From assembly GCA_017625185.1 (NCBI GenBank), contig JAGALN010000198.1:1-6524 (forward strand): a stretch of 6,524 nucleotides of DNA, in the 5' to 3' direction. The position numbers were made by a program, and so were the translations under genes. The notes below the pieces were generated by a model that saw only the letters and a list, made by a program, of their open reading frames with translations, ran no database searches and was not told the origin of the DNA. Positions 1 through 6,370 of this stretch are shown piece by piece (positions within the stretch are counted from its first letter, which is position 1; each line of letters begins with the position of its first letter). The DNA comes from Clostridia bacterium (GTDB lineage: Bacteria; Bacillota; Clostridia; Monoglobales; Monoglobaceae).

Positions 1-47
1 CATCCTCTACAATGAAAACGCTAAATTTCGTCCAAAATACGGGGTTT

Positions 48-118
48 CAAAAGGGGCGGCAGCCCCTTTTGCTGATGCCCCCGAAGGGGGCGAAGTGGCG
101 CTTGGGCTAGGCAAGCGC
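48..118. other. Array of three GC-rich hairpins in and beside the left repeat arm
   Basis: Three perfect stems follow each other closely. At 48-71 a 10-bp stem (CAAAAGGGGC with its complement) has the loop GGCA. At 77-91 a 6-bp stem (GCCCCC/GGGGGC) has the loop GAA. At 98-118 a 7-bp stem (GCGCTTG/CAAGCGC) has a 7-base loop. Together with the palindrome at 161-192 they make a four-hairpin unit. Such stacked hairpins are typical of non-coding intergenic repeats that fold when transcribed, but function is not shown by the sequence. A structured RNA is possible; no known riboswitch or ncRNA family is recognised. Confidence 0.7.
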
Positions 119-209
119 AACGGGGTCTGGCAAAGAAAATAAAATCTATGTTGCATATGAAAAGGGCAGAAACACGAGTGTTTCTGCCCTTTGACTGTCC
201 TTCAGAGTA
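56..209. repeat. Left arm of a 154-bp inverted repeat flanking the glycogen operon
   Basis: Read base by base, this stretch is the reverse complement of 6371-6524. The only mismatches are at 154, 197, 203 and 205, so 150 of 154 positions agree; three of the four lie in the inner 13 bases, where the repeat fades out. The right copy stops at the window edge opposite position 56, so the true repeat may extend further out on both sides. The arm is GC-rich in its outer half and holds three complete hairpins plus most of a fourth. It contains no convincing open reading frame. It could be a dispersed non-coding repeat or the end of a mobile unit; I do not recognise the family. Confidence 0.93.
161..192 (-). 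terminator. Terminator hairpin downstream of glgA
   Basis: This is a perfect palindromic hairpin with a 14-bp stem (AAAGGGCAGAAACA and its complement) and a 4-base loop. It starts 37 bases past the glgA stop codon. Read on the minus strand, the 3' stem ends in CCCTTTT, giving a short U-tract partly inside the stem. The A-tract on the other side makes it nearly symmetric, so it could stop transcription from both directions. It lies inside the left inverted-repeat arm, so the operon takes its terminator from the repeat. The U-tract is short, and termination strength is inferred. Confidence 0.75.
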
Positions 210-229
210 TTCTGCATAAGAAGCCTTTT

Positions 230-1663
230 TTATCCCAACAGTTGTTTGTACATCTGGCTATACTGTTGTGCCGAGTTCTTCCAGGAGAAGTCCATTTTCA
301 TGGCACGCTTCATTAAGGGAACCCAAGTTTCCTTTTCGCTAAAGAACCGGAGTGCCAGCCGGATAACCTGGAGCATTTCATAGGCACTATAAGCACCGAA
401 GCTGAACCCGTTCCCCTCACCGGTGAACTCATTAAAGGGTTGGACACTGTCCTTTAACCCGCCGGTCTCCCGGACAATGGGGATGGTTCCATACGCCATG
501 GCAATCATCTGGCTCAAGCCGCAAGGCTCAAACATGGATGGCATCAGGAACAAATCTGCTCCTGCATAAATCTTATGCGCCAGCTCGTTGCTGAAGGTAA
601 TATTTGCCGAAACCTTATCCGGATGGAACCAGGCGTTCTGCCGGAAAAGTTCCTCGTACTTACTCTCACCAGTGCCCAGGACCACCAACTGGATGTCCAT
701 TTCCATGAGCTGACCCATGGCTTCTGCGATGATATCAAAACCCTTCTGGTCAACCAGCCGGGAGACAATGCCAATCATCGCCTTTTCCCCGTCTACGGGA
801 AGTCCCAGCTGCTCCTGGAACCGCATCTTATTTTCTTTTTTCTTATTGACCAGATTTCGCAAATCAAAGTTCTCAAAGATGTATTGGTCGGATTTGGGAT
901 TATACACATCGGTGTCAATGCCGTTGATGATGCCGAACAAGGACTGATCCCTAGCCGAGAGCAGACCATTCAGCCGTTCGCCACCCTCTGGGGTTTTGAT
1001 TTCTTCGGCGTAGGTGGGACTGACCGTAGTTACATAATCAGAATAGACAATACCGCCCTTTAAAAGGTTGGCACAGCCGTGGAACTCCAACTTATCTTCC
1101 GTAAAGAAACTCTGGTCCAGGGAGAAGAAGTCTGCCACAATGTCCATGGAATAAACACCCTGATACCGCAGATTATGGATGGTAAACACCGTCTTGATCC
1201 CCTGATAGAACTCATCCCGAACGAAATAGGCGTTCAGGAGTACCGGAACCATGCCCGCCTGCCAGTCATGGCAATGGAGAATGTCCGGTTTGAAATCCAG
1301 ATGCCGGAGAATCTCCAGGCACGCCTTATCGTAAAAGGCAAACCGTTCCAAATCATTCCATTTATACAGGTAAGGGTCTCCGAAATAGTACTCGTTATCA
1401 ATGAAATAATAGGTCACACCATCCCGAACCAGCCGAAAGACACCGCAGTACTTCCGTCGCCAGCCCAGGGGAATATAGATGAAGAACAAAAACTCCATCT
1501 CTTCCCGAAACTCCTGAGGAATACAACCGTACTTAGGAAGAACTACCCGAACATCATGTCCCAGCTTTGAGAGTGCCTGAGGCAGTGCCCCCAGCACATC
1601 CCCTAAGCCCCCGCTTTTGGCAAAAGGCGCAACCTCAGATGTACACATCAAAATTTTGCTCAT
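230..1663 (-). CDS. glgA: Glycogen synthase (ADP-glucose type, GT5 family)
   Basis: The enzyme transfers glucose from ADP-glucose to the non-reducing end of a growing alpha-1,4-glucan in the cytoplasm. The 477-residue product is the usual length for bacterial GlgA and has the two-lobed GT-B fold signature. KSGGLGD (residues 16-22) is the N-terminal ADP-glucose loop, with the conserved lysine at 16. HDW (132-134) and TIHN (161-164) lie in the N-terminal lobe. SRLVDQKG (301-308) holds the phosphate-binding Arg302 and Lys307. EPCGLSQ (379-385) carries the conserved catalytic-region glutamate, followed by GTIPIVRETGGL. I chose ATG at 1663 because AAAGGTGA lies just upstream; an in-frame TTG at 1669 almost touches that site. 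It is the last gene of the operon, 28 bases after glgD, and is followed by a hairpin terminator. No truncation or missing key residue is seen. Confidence 0.97.
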   Translation of the reverse strand: MSKILMCTSEVAPFAKSGGLGDVLGALPQALSKLGHDVRVVLPKYGCIPQEFREEMEFLFFIYIPLGWRRKYCGVFRLVRDGVTYYFIDNEYYFGDPYLYKWNDLERFAFYDKACLEILRHLDFKPDILHCHDWQAGMVPVLLNAYFVRDEFYQGIKTVFTIHNLRYQGVYSMDIVADFFSLDQSFFTEDKLEFHGCANLLKGGIVYSDYVTTVSPTYAEEIKTPEGGERLNGLLSARDQSLFGIINGIDTDVYNPKSDQYIFENFDLRNLVNKKKENKMRFQEQLGLPVDGEKAMIGIVSRLVDQKGFDIIAEAMGQLMEMDIQLVVLGTGESKYEELFRQNAWFHPDKVSANITFSNELAHKIYAGADLFLMPSMFEPCGLSQMIAMAYGTIPIVRETGGLKDSVQPFNEFTGEGNGFSFGAYSAYEMLQVIRLALRFFSEKETWVPLMKRAMKMDFSWKNSAQQYSQMYKQLLG

Positions 1664-1670
1664 ACACAAC

Positions 1671-1678
1671 TCACCTTT
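1671..1678 (-). promoter_or_regulatory. Ribosome binding site deciding the glgA start
   Basis: On the minus strand AAAGGTGA ends 7 bases before ATG at 1663, ideal spacing for a Firmicute. The in-frame TTG at 1667-1669 is only one base from this site, too close for initiation. This supports the start giving MSKILMCTSEVAPFAK rather than a protein two residues longer. Confidence 0.8.
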
Positions 1679-1691
1679 CCAAAGAGATGCC

Positions 1692-2819
1692 CTAAATCAC
1701 TGTCCGTTTCCCAATGATCATGGGATAGGTTTCCTGACCCACCAGCTTTTTCCCGCTTCGCAGAACAACCTCTTTGTCAAAAATCACATTTTCCATCATG
1801 CAGTTGTCCCGAACCTCCGACTTCTGCATAATGATACAGTTTTCCACCGACGCACCCTTGCCGATATGTACGCCACGGAAGAGTATGCAATTTTTGACAG
1901 TGCCTTCAATAACACATCCGTCTGCAACGATGGAGTTAGATACCTCGGCATTTTTCCCGTACTTGGTAGGAATGGTATCCTTAATCTTGGTATACACCGG
2001 CATATCGTTCTTAAGTCCGAACAACTCCTCCCGGACATCCTTGTCAAGAAGGGACAGGTTTGCCTCAAAGAAGGTCTTGATATCGTCAATCTTCAGGATT
2101 CGTCCGGCATGCTCATAGGCACAAACCTTCAACCGGTACAGATTGGCAAGAAAAACATCCTTAGCGAGGGAATGTTTACCATGGGACTTGGCGTCGTCCA
2201 CCAGGTCCATCAAAAGCTCCTTCCGGATCAGGAACTGGTGCATATAAGAACAGTTGGTCTTCTGTTTTGCCGGATACACATACATATCCTTGACAACGCC
2301 CTCTTTGTCCACATCCAGCAAAATCTGCCGTCTTAACTGTTTCTGAGGAATTTCCTCCTCCTTGTGGTAAATCAGGGTAATGTCTGCTCCCTCCTCCAGA
2401 TGATACCGGAGCACATCGTCATAGCTTAAATTACAAATGGTATTACAGTCTGATACCAACACATACTCCTGCTGACTCCGCCGCAGGTAATTGGTAACAT
2501 CATGGATAATATCCACCCCGCCAACAGCCTCGGTAGTTTCCCGGATTTCCTTTGGGGGCAACATAAACAGACCGTTATTCTTTCTGTCCAGCTCCCATGC
2601 TTTTCCGGTACCTAAGTGGTCTGCCAGGGACTGATAGTTATAGGGAGTGGTAATTCCCACATTGATGATATGGGAATTGACCATATTGGAAAGAAGAAAA
2701 TCGATCAGCCGGTACCGACCCCCAAAGGGAACGGCTGCCAAAGACCGTTTTCCGGTCAGCTCACCCATGTTGGCTTCCGGATTGTCGCCAAAAATCAAAC
2801 CCAACATATTATTTTTCAT
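1692..2819 (-). CDS. glgD: GlgD, ADP-glucose pyrophosphorylase-like partner subunit
   Basis: This 375-residue protein is a paralogue of the neighbouring GlgC: an N-terminal nucleotidyltransferase domain (about 1-260) followed by a left-handed beta-helix region (about 285-370) with repeated I/V-x-x-x hexapeptides. AAVPFGGRYRLIDFLLSN (28-45) matches the equivalent stretch of GlgC. The catalytic features are degraded. The glycine-rich LAGGQGSRL loop is replaced by LIFGDNPEANMGEL. The GDHIYKMDY motif reads SDCNTICNL (123-131). The glucose-1-phosphate lysine of EEKP aligns with Tyr182, and the aspartate of WKDVGT aligns with Lys243. In Firmicutes, GlgD is known as a poorly active or inactive partner that assembles with GlgC and tunes it; that role here is inferred from family and adjacency. 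The start is ATG with AAAGG 11 bases upstream. It lies 70 bases after glgC and 28 before glgA. Confidence 0.95.
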   Translation of the reverse strand: MKNNMLGLIFGDNPEANMGELTGKRSLAAVPFGGRYRLIDFLLSNMVNSHIINVGITTPYNYQSLADHLGTGKAWELDRKNNGLFMLPPKEIRETTEAVGGVDIIHDVTNYLRRSQQEYVLVSDCNTICNLSYDDVLRYHLEEGADITLIYHKEEEIPQKQLRRQILLDVDKEGVVKDMYVYPAKQKTNCSYMHQFLIRKELLMDLVDDAKSHGKHSLAKDVFLANLYRLKVCAYEHAGRILKIDDIKTFFEANLSLLDKDVREELFGLKNDMPVYTKIKDTIPTKYGKNAEVSNSIVADGCVIEGTVKNCILFRGVHIGKGASVENCIIMQKSEVRDNCMMENVIFDKEVVLRSGKKLVGQETYPMIIGKRTVI

Positions 2820-2830
2820 AATTCTCGTAA

Positions 2831-2835
2831 CCTTT
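2831..2835 (-). promoter_or_regulatory. Ribosome binding site of glgD, long spacing
   Basis: AAAGG on the minus strand lies 11 bases before the glgD ATG, longer than the usual 6-9. A GAG only 4 bases from the ATG is the alternative. The same GAAAGG core occurs before glgC and glgA. Confidence 0.5.
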
Positions 2836-2841
2836 CTGCCC

Positions 2842-2858
2842 GCAAAAATTCATTTTGC
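2842..2858. other. Small hairpin in the glgC-glgD gap
   Basis: GCAAAA and TTTTGC are separated by 5 bases and can pair as a 6-bp stem. It sits in the 70-base gap, the longest within the operon, just upstream of the glgD ribosome binding site. It could affect mRNA stability or GlgC:GlgD ratio, but there is no U-tract making it a terminator. The stem is short and AT-rich, so chance is possible. Confidence 0.35.
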
Positions 2859-2889
2859 ATCACATTCTCTGTCCGCAGGCGAAACAGAA

Positions 2890-4110
2890 TCAAACTGCGT
2901 CCTCAACCAACATGGAATTTACCGCAATCTTCTTCCCTGCCGGCACCTTCACATCCTGGCCCAGCAGTGTAATACCATTGCTGCAGATTTTCTCGTTGAT
3001 CCAGGTCTTGTCAGCATTGTCTTCCATGGAGCCAATCATGGCTTTCTCGCCTACGATTGCACCGGGGCCTACAATGGCTTTATACACCACGGCATTCTTC
3101 CCGATTTTAGCACCCGGCATAATAATGGAATCCTCAACCTTTGCCCCCTCTTCCACCACAACGCCCTCGAAGATGACCGAATGGTCAATCTCTCCGGCGA
3201 TTTCGCAACCCTCGGTCACATAGCAGTTCCGGAGCTTTGCTTCCGGGGCAATGTAATGGGGCGGCTTGATGGGGTTCTTGCTGTAAATTCTCCAGTTGTC
3301 ATCGTCCAGGCTGCTGCCGGAATCCTCGTCCAGAAGCTCCATATTTGCCTCCCAAAGGCTGTGAACCGTCCCCACGTCCTTCCAGTACCCATCGAACCGA
3401 TGTGCCACCAGCTTGAGTCCGTCCGCCAGCATCTTGGGAATGATATTCTTCCCAAAATCGTTATCGGAATTCGGGTCTTCCTCGTCCGCAATTAGGTATT
3501 TCCTAAGCGCCTCCCAACGGAAGCAGTAAACACCCATGGACGCCAGATTGCTCTTAGGCTTTGCCGGTTTCTCCTCAAATTCTAAAATGGTGTCCTCCTC
3601 ATCGGTATTCATAATTCCGAACCGGGACGCCTCGTCCCAGGGGACCTCAATCACCGCAATGGTAGCGTCGGCACCTGCCTTGTTGTGCTGGCGAATCATC
3701 TTATTATAGTCCATCTTATAGATATGGTCACCGGAAAGGATCACCACATCCCGGGGCTTAAACCGTTCGATAAATCCAATGTTCTGGTAAATGGCATTGG
3801 CGGTTCCTTTATACCATTCCCCTTTTTCCGCCGACATATAAGGGGGAAGAACATAAACACCCCCGGTCTGTCGGTCCAAATCCCAGGGCTGACCGCCGGC
3901 GATATAGGTATTGAGCTCCAGCGGCTCATACTGGGTCAGGACCCCCACGGTATCAATTCCCGAGTGGGAACAGTTACTCAAGGGAAAATCAATAATCCTG
4001 TACTTTCCGCCAAAGGGAACGGCAGGCTTTGCCACATCCCGGGTCAAAATTCCCAATCGGCTTCCCTGCCCGCCAGCAAGAATCATTGCAACACATTTTT
4101 TTGCTTTCAT
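2890..4110 (-). CDS. glgC: Glucose-1-phosphate adenylyltransferase (ADP-glucose pyrophosphorylase)
   Basis: It makes ADP-glucose and pyrophosphate from ATP and glucose-1-phosphate, the committed step of bacterial glycogen synthesis. The 406-residue product has all hallmarks. The nucleotide loop [11 protein letters not shown] is at 10-20, followed by [19 protein letters not shown] (28-46). [10 protein letters not shown] is at 126-135, with the catalytic aspartate at 128. FEEKP (178-182) has the glucose-1-phosphate lysine at 181. YWKDVGT is at 242-248. The C-terminal part (about 285-400) is a left-handed beta-helix of hexapeptide repeats, used for oligomerisation and allostery in the family. 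The gene starts 22 bases after the glgB stop. Its ribosome binding site is weak (AAAGG 14 bases away), so coupling to glgB translation is likely. With glgD next to it, a GlgC/GlgD hetero-oligomer is expected. All key residues are intact. Confidence 0.97.
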   Translation of the reverse strand: MKAKKCVAMILAGGQGSRLGILTRDVAKPAVPFGGKYRIIDFPLSNCSHSGIDTVGVLTQYEPLELNTYIAGGQPWDLDRQTGGVYVLPPYMSAEKGEWYKGTANAIYQNIGFIERFKPRDVVILSGDHIYKMDYNKMIRQHNKAGADATIAVIEVPWDEASRFGIMNTDEEDTILEFEEKPAKPKSNLASMGVYCFRWEALRKYLIADEEDPNSDNDFGKNIIPKMLADGLKLVAHRFDGYWKDVGTVHSLWEANMELLDEDSGSSLDDDNWRIYSKNPIKPPHYIAPEAKLRNCYVTEGCEIAGEIDHSVIFEGVVVEEGAKVEDSIIMPGAKIGKNAVVYKAIVGPGAIVGEKAMIGSMEDNADKTWINEKICSNGITLLGQDVKVPAGKKIAVNSMLVEDAV

Positions 4111-4124
4111 AATACTACCGTCTG

Positions 4125-4129
4125 CCTTT
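4125..4129 (-). promoter_or_regulatory. Weak, distant ribosome binding site of glgC
   Basis: The only purine-rich core upstream of the glgC ATG is AAAGG, 14 bases away, which is poor spacing. GGTAG sits closer but is a weak match. With the glgB stop only 22 bases upstream, reinitiation by ribosomes finishing glgB is a reasonable inference. Confidence 0.4.
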
Positions 4130-4132
4130 CTG

Positions 4133-6067
4133 TTATTTTTTGCCCTGCTTTTCTGTCTTGGGGCATTGTTTCAGGTAAAACGCCGTCAGTGGCGGAAGTG
4201 CAAGTTCAATGGAATAGGGGAACCCATCCACCGGCTTCTTCTTCGCCTTGCACTTTTTACTTCCTTTTCCGTCACCGCCGTAACACTTCTGGTTGGTGGA
4301 TAACACCACCTCATAGTCCCCGTCCTCGGGAACGCCGATTACATACTTCTTATGCTCCACTGGGGTGAAGTTTAGCACCGCAACCAGCTTTTCTTTCCCA
4401 CTTGCGTCAGCTCGCAGATACGCCAGAACACTATTGTTGGCGTCGTCCGCCTTGAGCCAGCGAAATCCTTTCCAGTCCCCCTGCTCTCGTTCAATTTCGT
4501 AGAGGGCAGGGTGTTCCCTGTACAAGATGTTCAAGTCCTTACAAAACTGCTGAAGCTTCCGATGGGAATCATAGCCCTCCAAAAGCCAGTCCAAGCCCTC
4601 TGCAAACCGCCACTCCACAAACTGCCCGAACTCGCCACCCATAAAGAGGAGTTTCTTCCCTGGGTGGGAATACATAAAGGTATAGAGGAGCTTCAGCTCC
4701 GCAAACTTCTCCTCGTAGGTTCCCCACATCTTATCCAAAAGGGATCGCTTGCCATGAACCACCTCATCATGGGAAAGGGCAAGAATGTAGTTCTCCGCAA
4801 AGGCATACATCATGGGGAAGGTCAGCTTGTTATGATTCCCTTTCCGGAAGAGGGGGTCGCACTGCATATAGTCCAGCACATCGTGCATCCAACCCATATT
4901 CCACTTAAAGTTAAATCCAAGCCCTCCCTCGTGAACCGGAGTGGTGACCCCGCCCCAGGCGGTGGATTCCTCCGCAATCATCATTACATTGGGAAACCGT
5001 TCAAAGACCGCCATGTTCAGCTTCTGGAGAAAGTCAATGGCCTCTAAATTTTCCTTACCGCCGTACTGGTTCCCTAACCATTCTCCGTCCCGCCGGTTAT
5101 AGTCATGGTAGAGCATACTGGATACCGCATCCACCCGAAGTCCGTCAATGTGGTATTCTCCCAACCAGAACAGGGCATTGGAAATCAAAAAGGAGAAGAT
5201 TTCGGTCTTGGTCCAGTCAAAGACCAGGGTTCCCCATTCCTTATGCTCACCGCGGCGGCTATCCGGGTGCTCATATAATGCAGTTCCGTCAAACCGGGCA
5301 AGCCCATGGGCATCTCTAGGGAAGTGAGCAGGAACCCAATCCATAATCACCCCGATGCCGTTTTGATGGAGAGCGTCAATCAACGCCTTGAGTTCTGTGG
5401 GTTTGCCATACCGGCTGTTTGCCGCATAGTACCCCGTCACCTGATACCCCCAGGACCCATCAAAGGGATACTCGGATAAGGGCATCATTTCCACATGAGT
5501 ATACCCCATCTCCTTGAGATAAGGAATCAGCAGGTCAATCATTTCGGTATAAGTATAAAAACTTCCGTCCTCTTTCTGTTTCCATGAGCCAAAGTGCATC
5601 TCGTAGATATTCACCGGCTTATCGTAAAGAGGTGTCTTCTCCCGCTCTTTGAGCCATTTCTGGTCCTTCCAGGTATAGTCCAAATCCGCCGTAACCGATG
5701 CGGTATCGGGGCGAACCTCGGCATAAAAGGCATAGGGGTCAGCCTTCAGCACCACATCCCCTGTCTGGGTTTCGATGCTGAACTTATAATTTTCTCCCGT
5801 CTTCACGCCGGAGAGAAATCCTTCCCAGATACCGGCCTTTTCGTGGAGGGTCATCGCTCCCTGTTCCCTGTTCCAGCCGTTGCTATCACAAACTACCGAT
5901 ACCGACCGGGCATTGGGTGCCCAGACCGCAAACCGATATCCATTTTCTACGGGATGGGCACCTAACATTCGGTAACTTTCGTAATTGACACCCCGATTGA
6001 ACAGGTACATCGCTGCCTCATCAAGCTGTCCCGGCGACCTTCTGCCGGCTTTCCCGTTCTTCTTCAT
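4133..6067 (-). CDS. glgB: 1,4-alpha-glucan branching enzyme (GH13)
   Basis: It cuts alpha-1,4 chains and rejoins them as alpha-1,6 branches. At 644 residues it fits the shorter GlgB class with one recognisable N-terminal CBM48-type domain (about 33-115, including [14 protein letters not shown]). The GH13 barrel spans about 150-520. DWVPAH is at 243-248. DGLRVDAV (308-315) holds the nucleophile Asp313. AEEST (365-369) holds the acid/base Glu366. [10 protein letters not shown] (431-440) holds the transition-state Asp434. FMGGEFGQ (475-482) is also typical. A beta C-terminal domain follows; it contains a lysine-rich loop (601-611) and ends in a basic tail. The start is ATG with GGAGGAG well placed upstream. 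It is the first gene of the operon, behind a good promoter and a folded leader. No catalytic residue is missing. Confidence 0.97.
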   Translation of the reverse strand: MKKNGKAGRRSPGQLDEAAMYLFNRGVNYESYRMLGAHPVENGYRFAVWAPNARSVSVVCDSNGWNREQGAMTLHEKAGIWEGFLSGVKTGENYKFSIETQTGDVVLKADPYAFYAEVRPDTASVTADLDYTWKDQKWLKEREKTPLYDKPVNIYEMHFGSWKQKEDGSFYTYTEMIDLLIPYLKEMGYTHVEMMPLSEYPFDGSWGYQVTGYYAANSRYGKPTELKALIDALHQNGIGVIMDWVPAHFPRDAHGLARFDGTALYEHPDSRRGEHKEWGTLVFDWTKTEIFSFLISNALFWLGEYHIDGLRVDAVSSMLYHDYNRRDGEWLGNQYGGKENLEAIDFLQKLNMAVFERFPNVMMIAEESTAWGGVTTPVHEGGLGFNFKWNMGWMHDVLDYMQCDPLFRKGNHNKLTFPMMYAFAENYILALSHDEVVHGKRSLLDKMWGTYEEKFAELKLLYTFMYSHPGKKLLFMGGEFGQFVEWRFAEGLDWLLEGYDSHRKLQQFCKDLNILYREHPALYEIEREQGDWKGFRWLKADDANNSVLAYLRADASGKEKLVAVLNFTPVEHKKYVIGVPEDGDYEVVLSTNQKCYGGDGKGSKKCKAKKKPVDGFPYSIELALPPLTAFYLKQCPKTEKQGKK

Positions 6068-6072
6068 TTGTT

Positions 6073-6079
6073 CTCCTCC
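6073..6079 (-). promoter_or_regulatory. Strong ribosome binding site of glgB
   Basis: GGAGGAG on the minus strand lies 5 bases before the glgB ATG (GGAGG alone is 7 bases away). It is the strongest such site in the operon and fixes the start at 6067. Confidence 0.85.
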
Positions 6080-6097
6080 ATCTGCTCTCTATGGTTT

Positions 6098-6153
6098 GGC
6101 AAAACCCTTTCCGGAAGCAACTTTCCTGAAAGGGTTATTTTATCTATTTTGCC
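6098..6153 (-). promoter_or_regulatory. Folded 5' leader of the glg operon, attenuator-like
   Basis: In the predicted transcript the inner hairpin (6103-6136) pairs AACCCTTTC with GAAAGGGTT. After one mismatch it pairs GGAA with TTCC around a 6-base loop. It is followed by GGGTTTTGCC, a short U-tract. Just after the predicted transcription start, GGCAAAA (6153-6147) is the exact complement of TTTTGCC (6104-6098). The two can close a basal stem around the whole structure, leaving a 12-base bulge, and in doing so would occupy the U-tract. This could be a mild attenuator, an mRNA-stabilising 5' structure or a protein binding site. It resembles no riboswitch I know. Pairing is read directly; regulation is inferred. 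Confidence 0.6.
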
Positions 6154-6160
6154 CAATTTC

Positions 6161-6189
6161 ATTGTATCACTTTTTCCAGTTTTTGTCCA
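6161..6189 (-). promoter_or_regulatory. Sigma-A-type promoter of the glgBCDA operon
   Basis: On the minus strand TGGACA (-35, positions 6189-6184) is followed by exactly 17 bases and then TACAAT (-10, 6166-6161). Each box differs from consensus at one base. A TG one base upstream of the -10 box makes it an extended -10. Transcription would start near 6154, leaving a leader of about 87 bases before glgB. No second promoter of similar quality was seen between the four genes, fitting a single transcript. Confidence 0.8.
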
Positions 6190-6370
6190 TTTTAAATATG
6201 CACAAATTATTCTATTCCCTTTTGGCAGTTTTTCAAGGCTTACAAGCATTTTTGCTTATTTCATTTTATGTAGAAAGGATAGCTTGTATGCAAAAGGTTT
6301 TTGCTTTTCTTTGGATACAGGACCTCTTACCCAAAACAAGGGTCAAAAAAGCACCCCATAGTATGAGGCG
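6190..6370. other. AT-rich gene-free region upstream of the promoter
   Basis: This stretch lies between the operon promoter and the right repeat arm. I see no credible gene on either strand. It holds several short inverted repeats: GCAAAA/TTTTGC with a 3-base centre (6290-6304), AAGCA/TGCTT with a 4-base centre (6244-6257), and TACAAGC/GCTTGTA (6241-6247 with 6282-6288). A poor promoter-like pair on the minus strand (TTGCAT, 17 bases, CATAAA) overlaps them. The region may carry regulator binding sites, but no known operator, including a catabolite-response element, is recognised. Confidence 0.4.

Noticed and set aside
48..209. CRISPR array or attachment-site reading of the repeats
   Set aside because: There are no regularly spaced direct repeats with spacers, and no integrase or cas gene. 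The pattern is one inverted pair with internal hairpins.
1664..1669. TTG start two codons upstream for glgA
   Set aside because: It is only one base from the ribosome binding site. ATG at 1663 has proper spacing and gives the usual GlgA N-terminus.
1617..2336. 239-residue plus-strand reading frame opposite glgD
   Set aside because: It is a shadow of glgD and the start of glgA, with no recognisable protein family.
2647..3495. 282-residue plus-strand reading frame opposite glgC
   Set aside because: It lies antisense to glgC and glgD, whose conserved motifs prove the minus-strand frames. Its translation shows no recognisable domain.
6064..6249. 61-residue minus-strand frame ending in an ATGA overlap with the glgB start
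   Set aside because: The stop-start overlap suggests coupling, but there is no ribosome binding site before its ATG, the operon promoter lies inside it, and the protein has no recognisable feature.
6068..6370. Catabolite-response element upstream of glgB
   Set aside because: I looked for the TGWAANCGNTNWCA pattern by eye and found no acceptable match.
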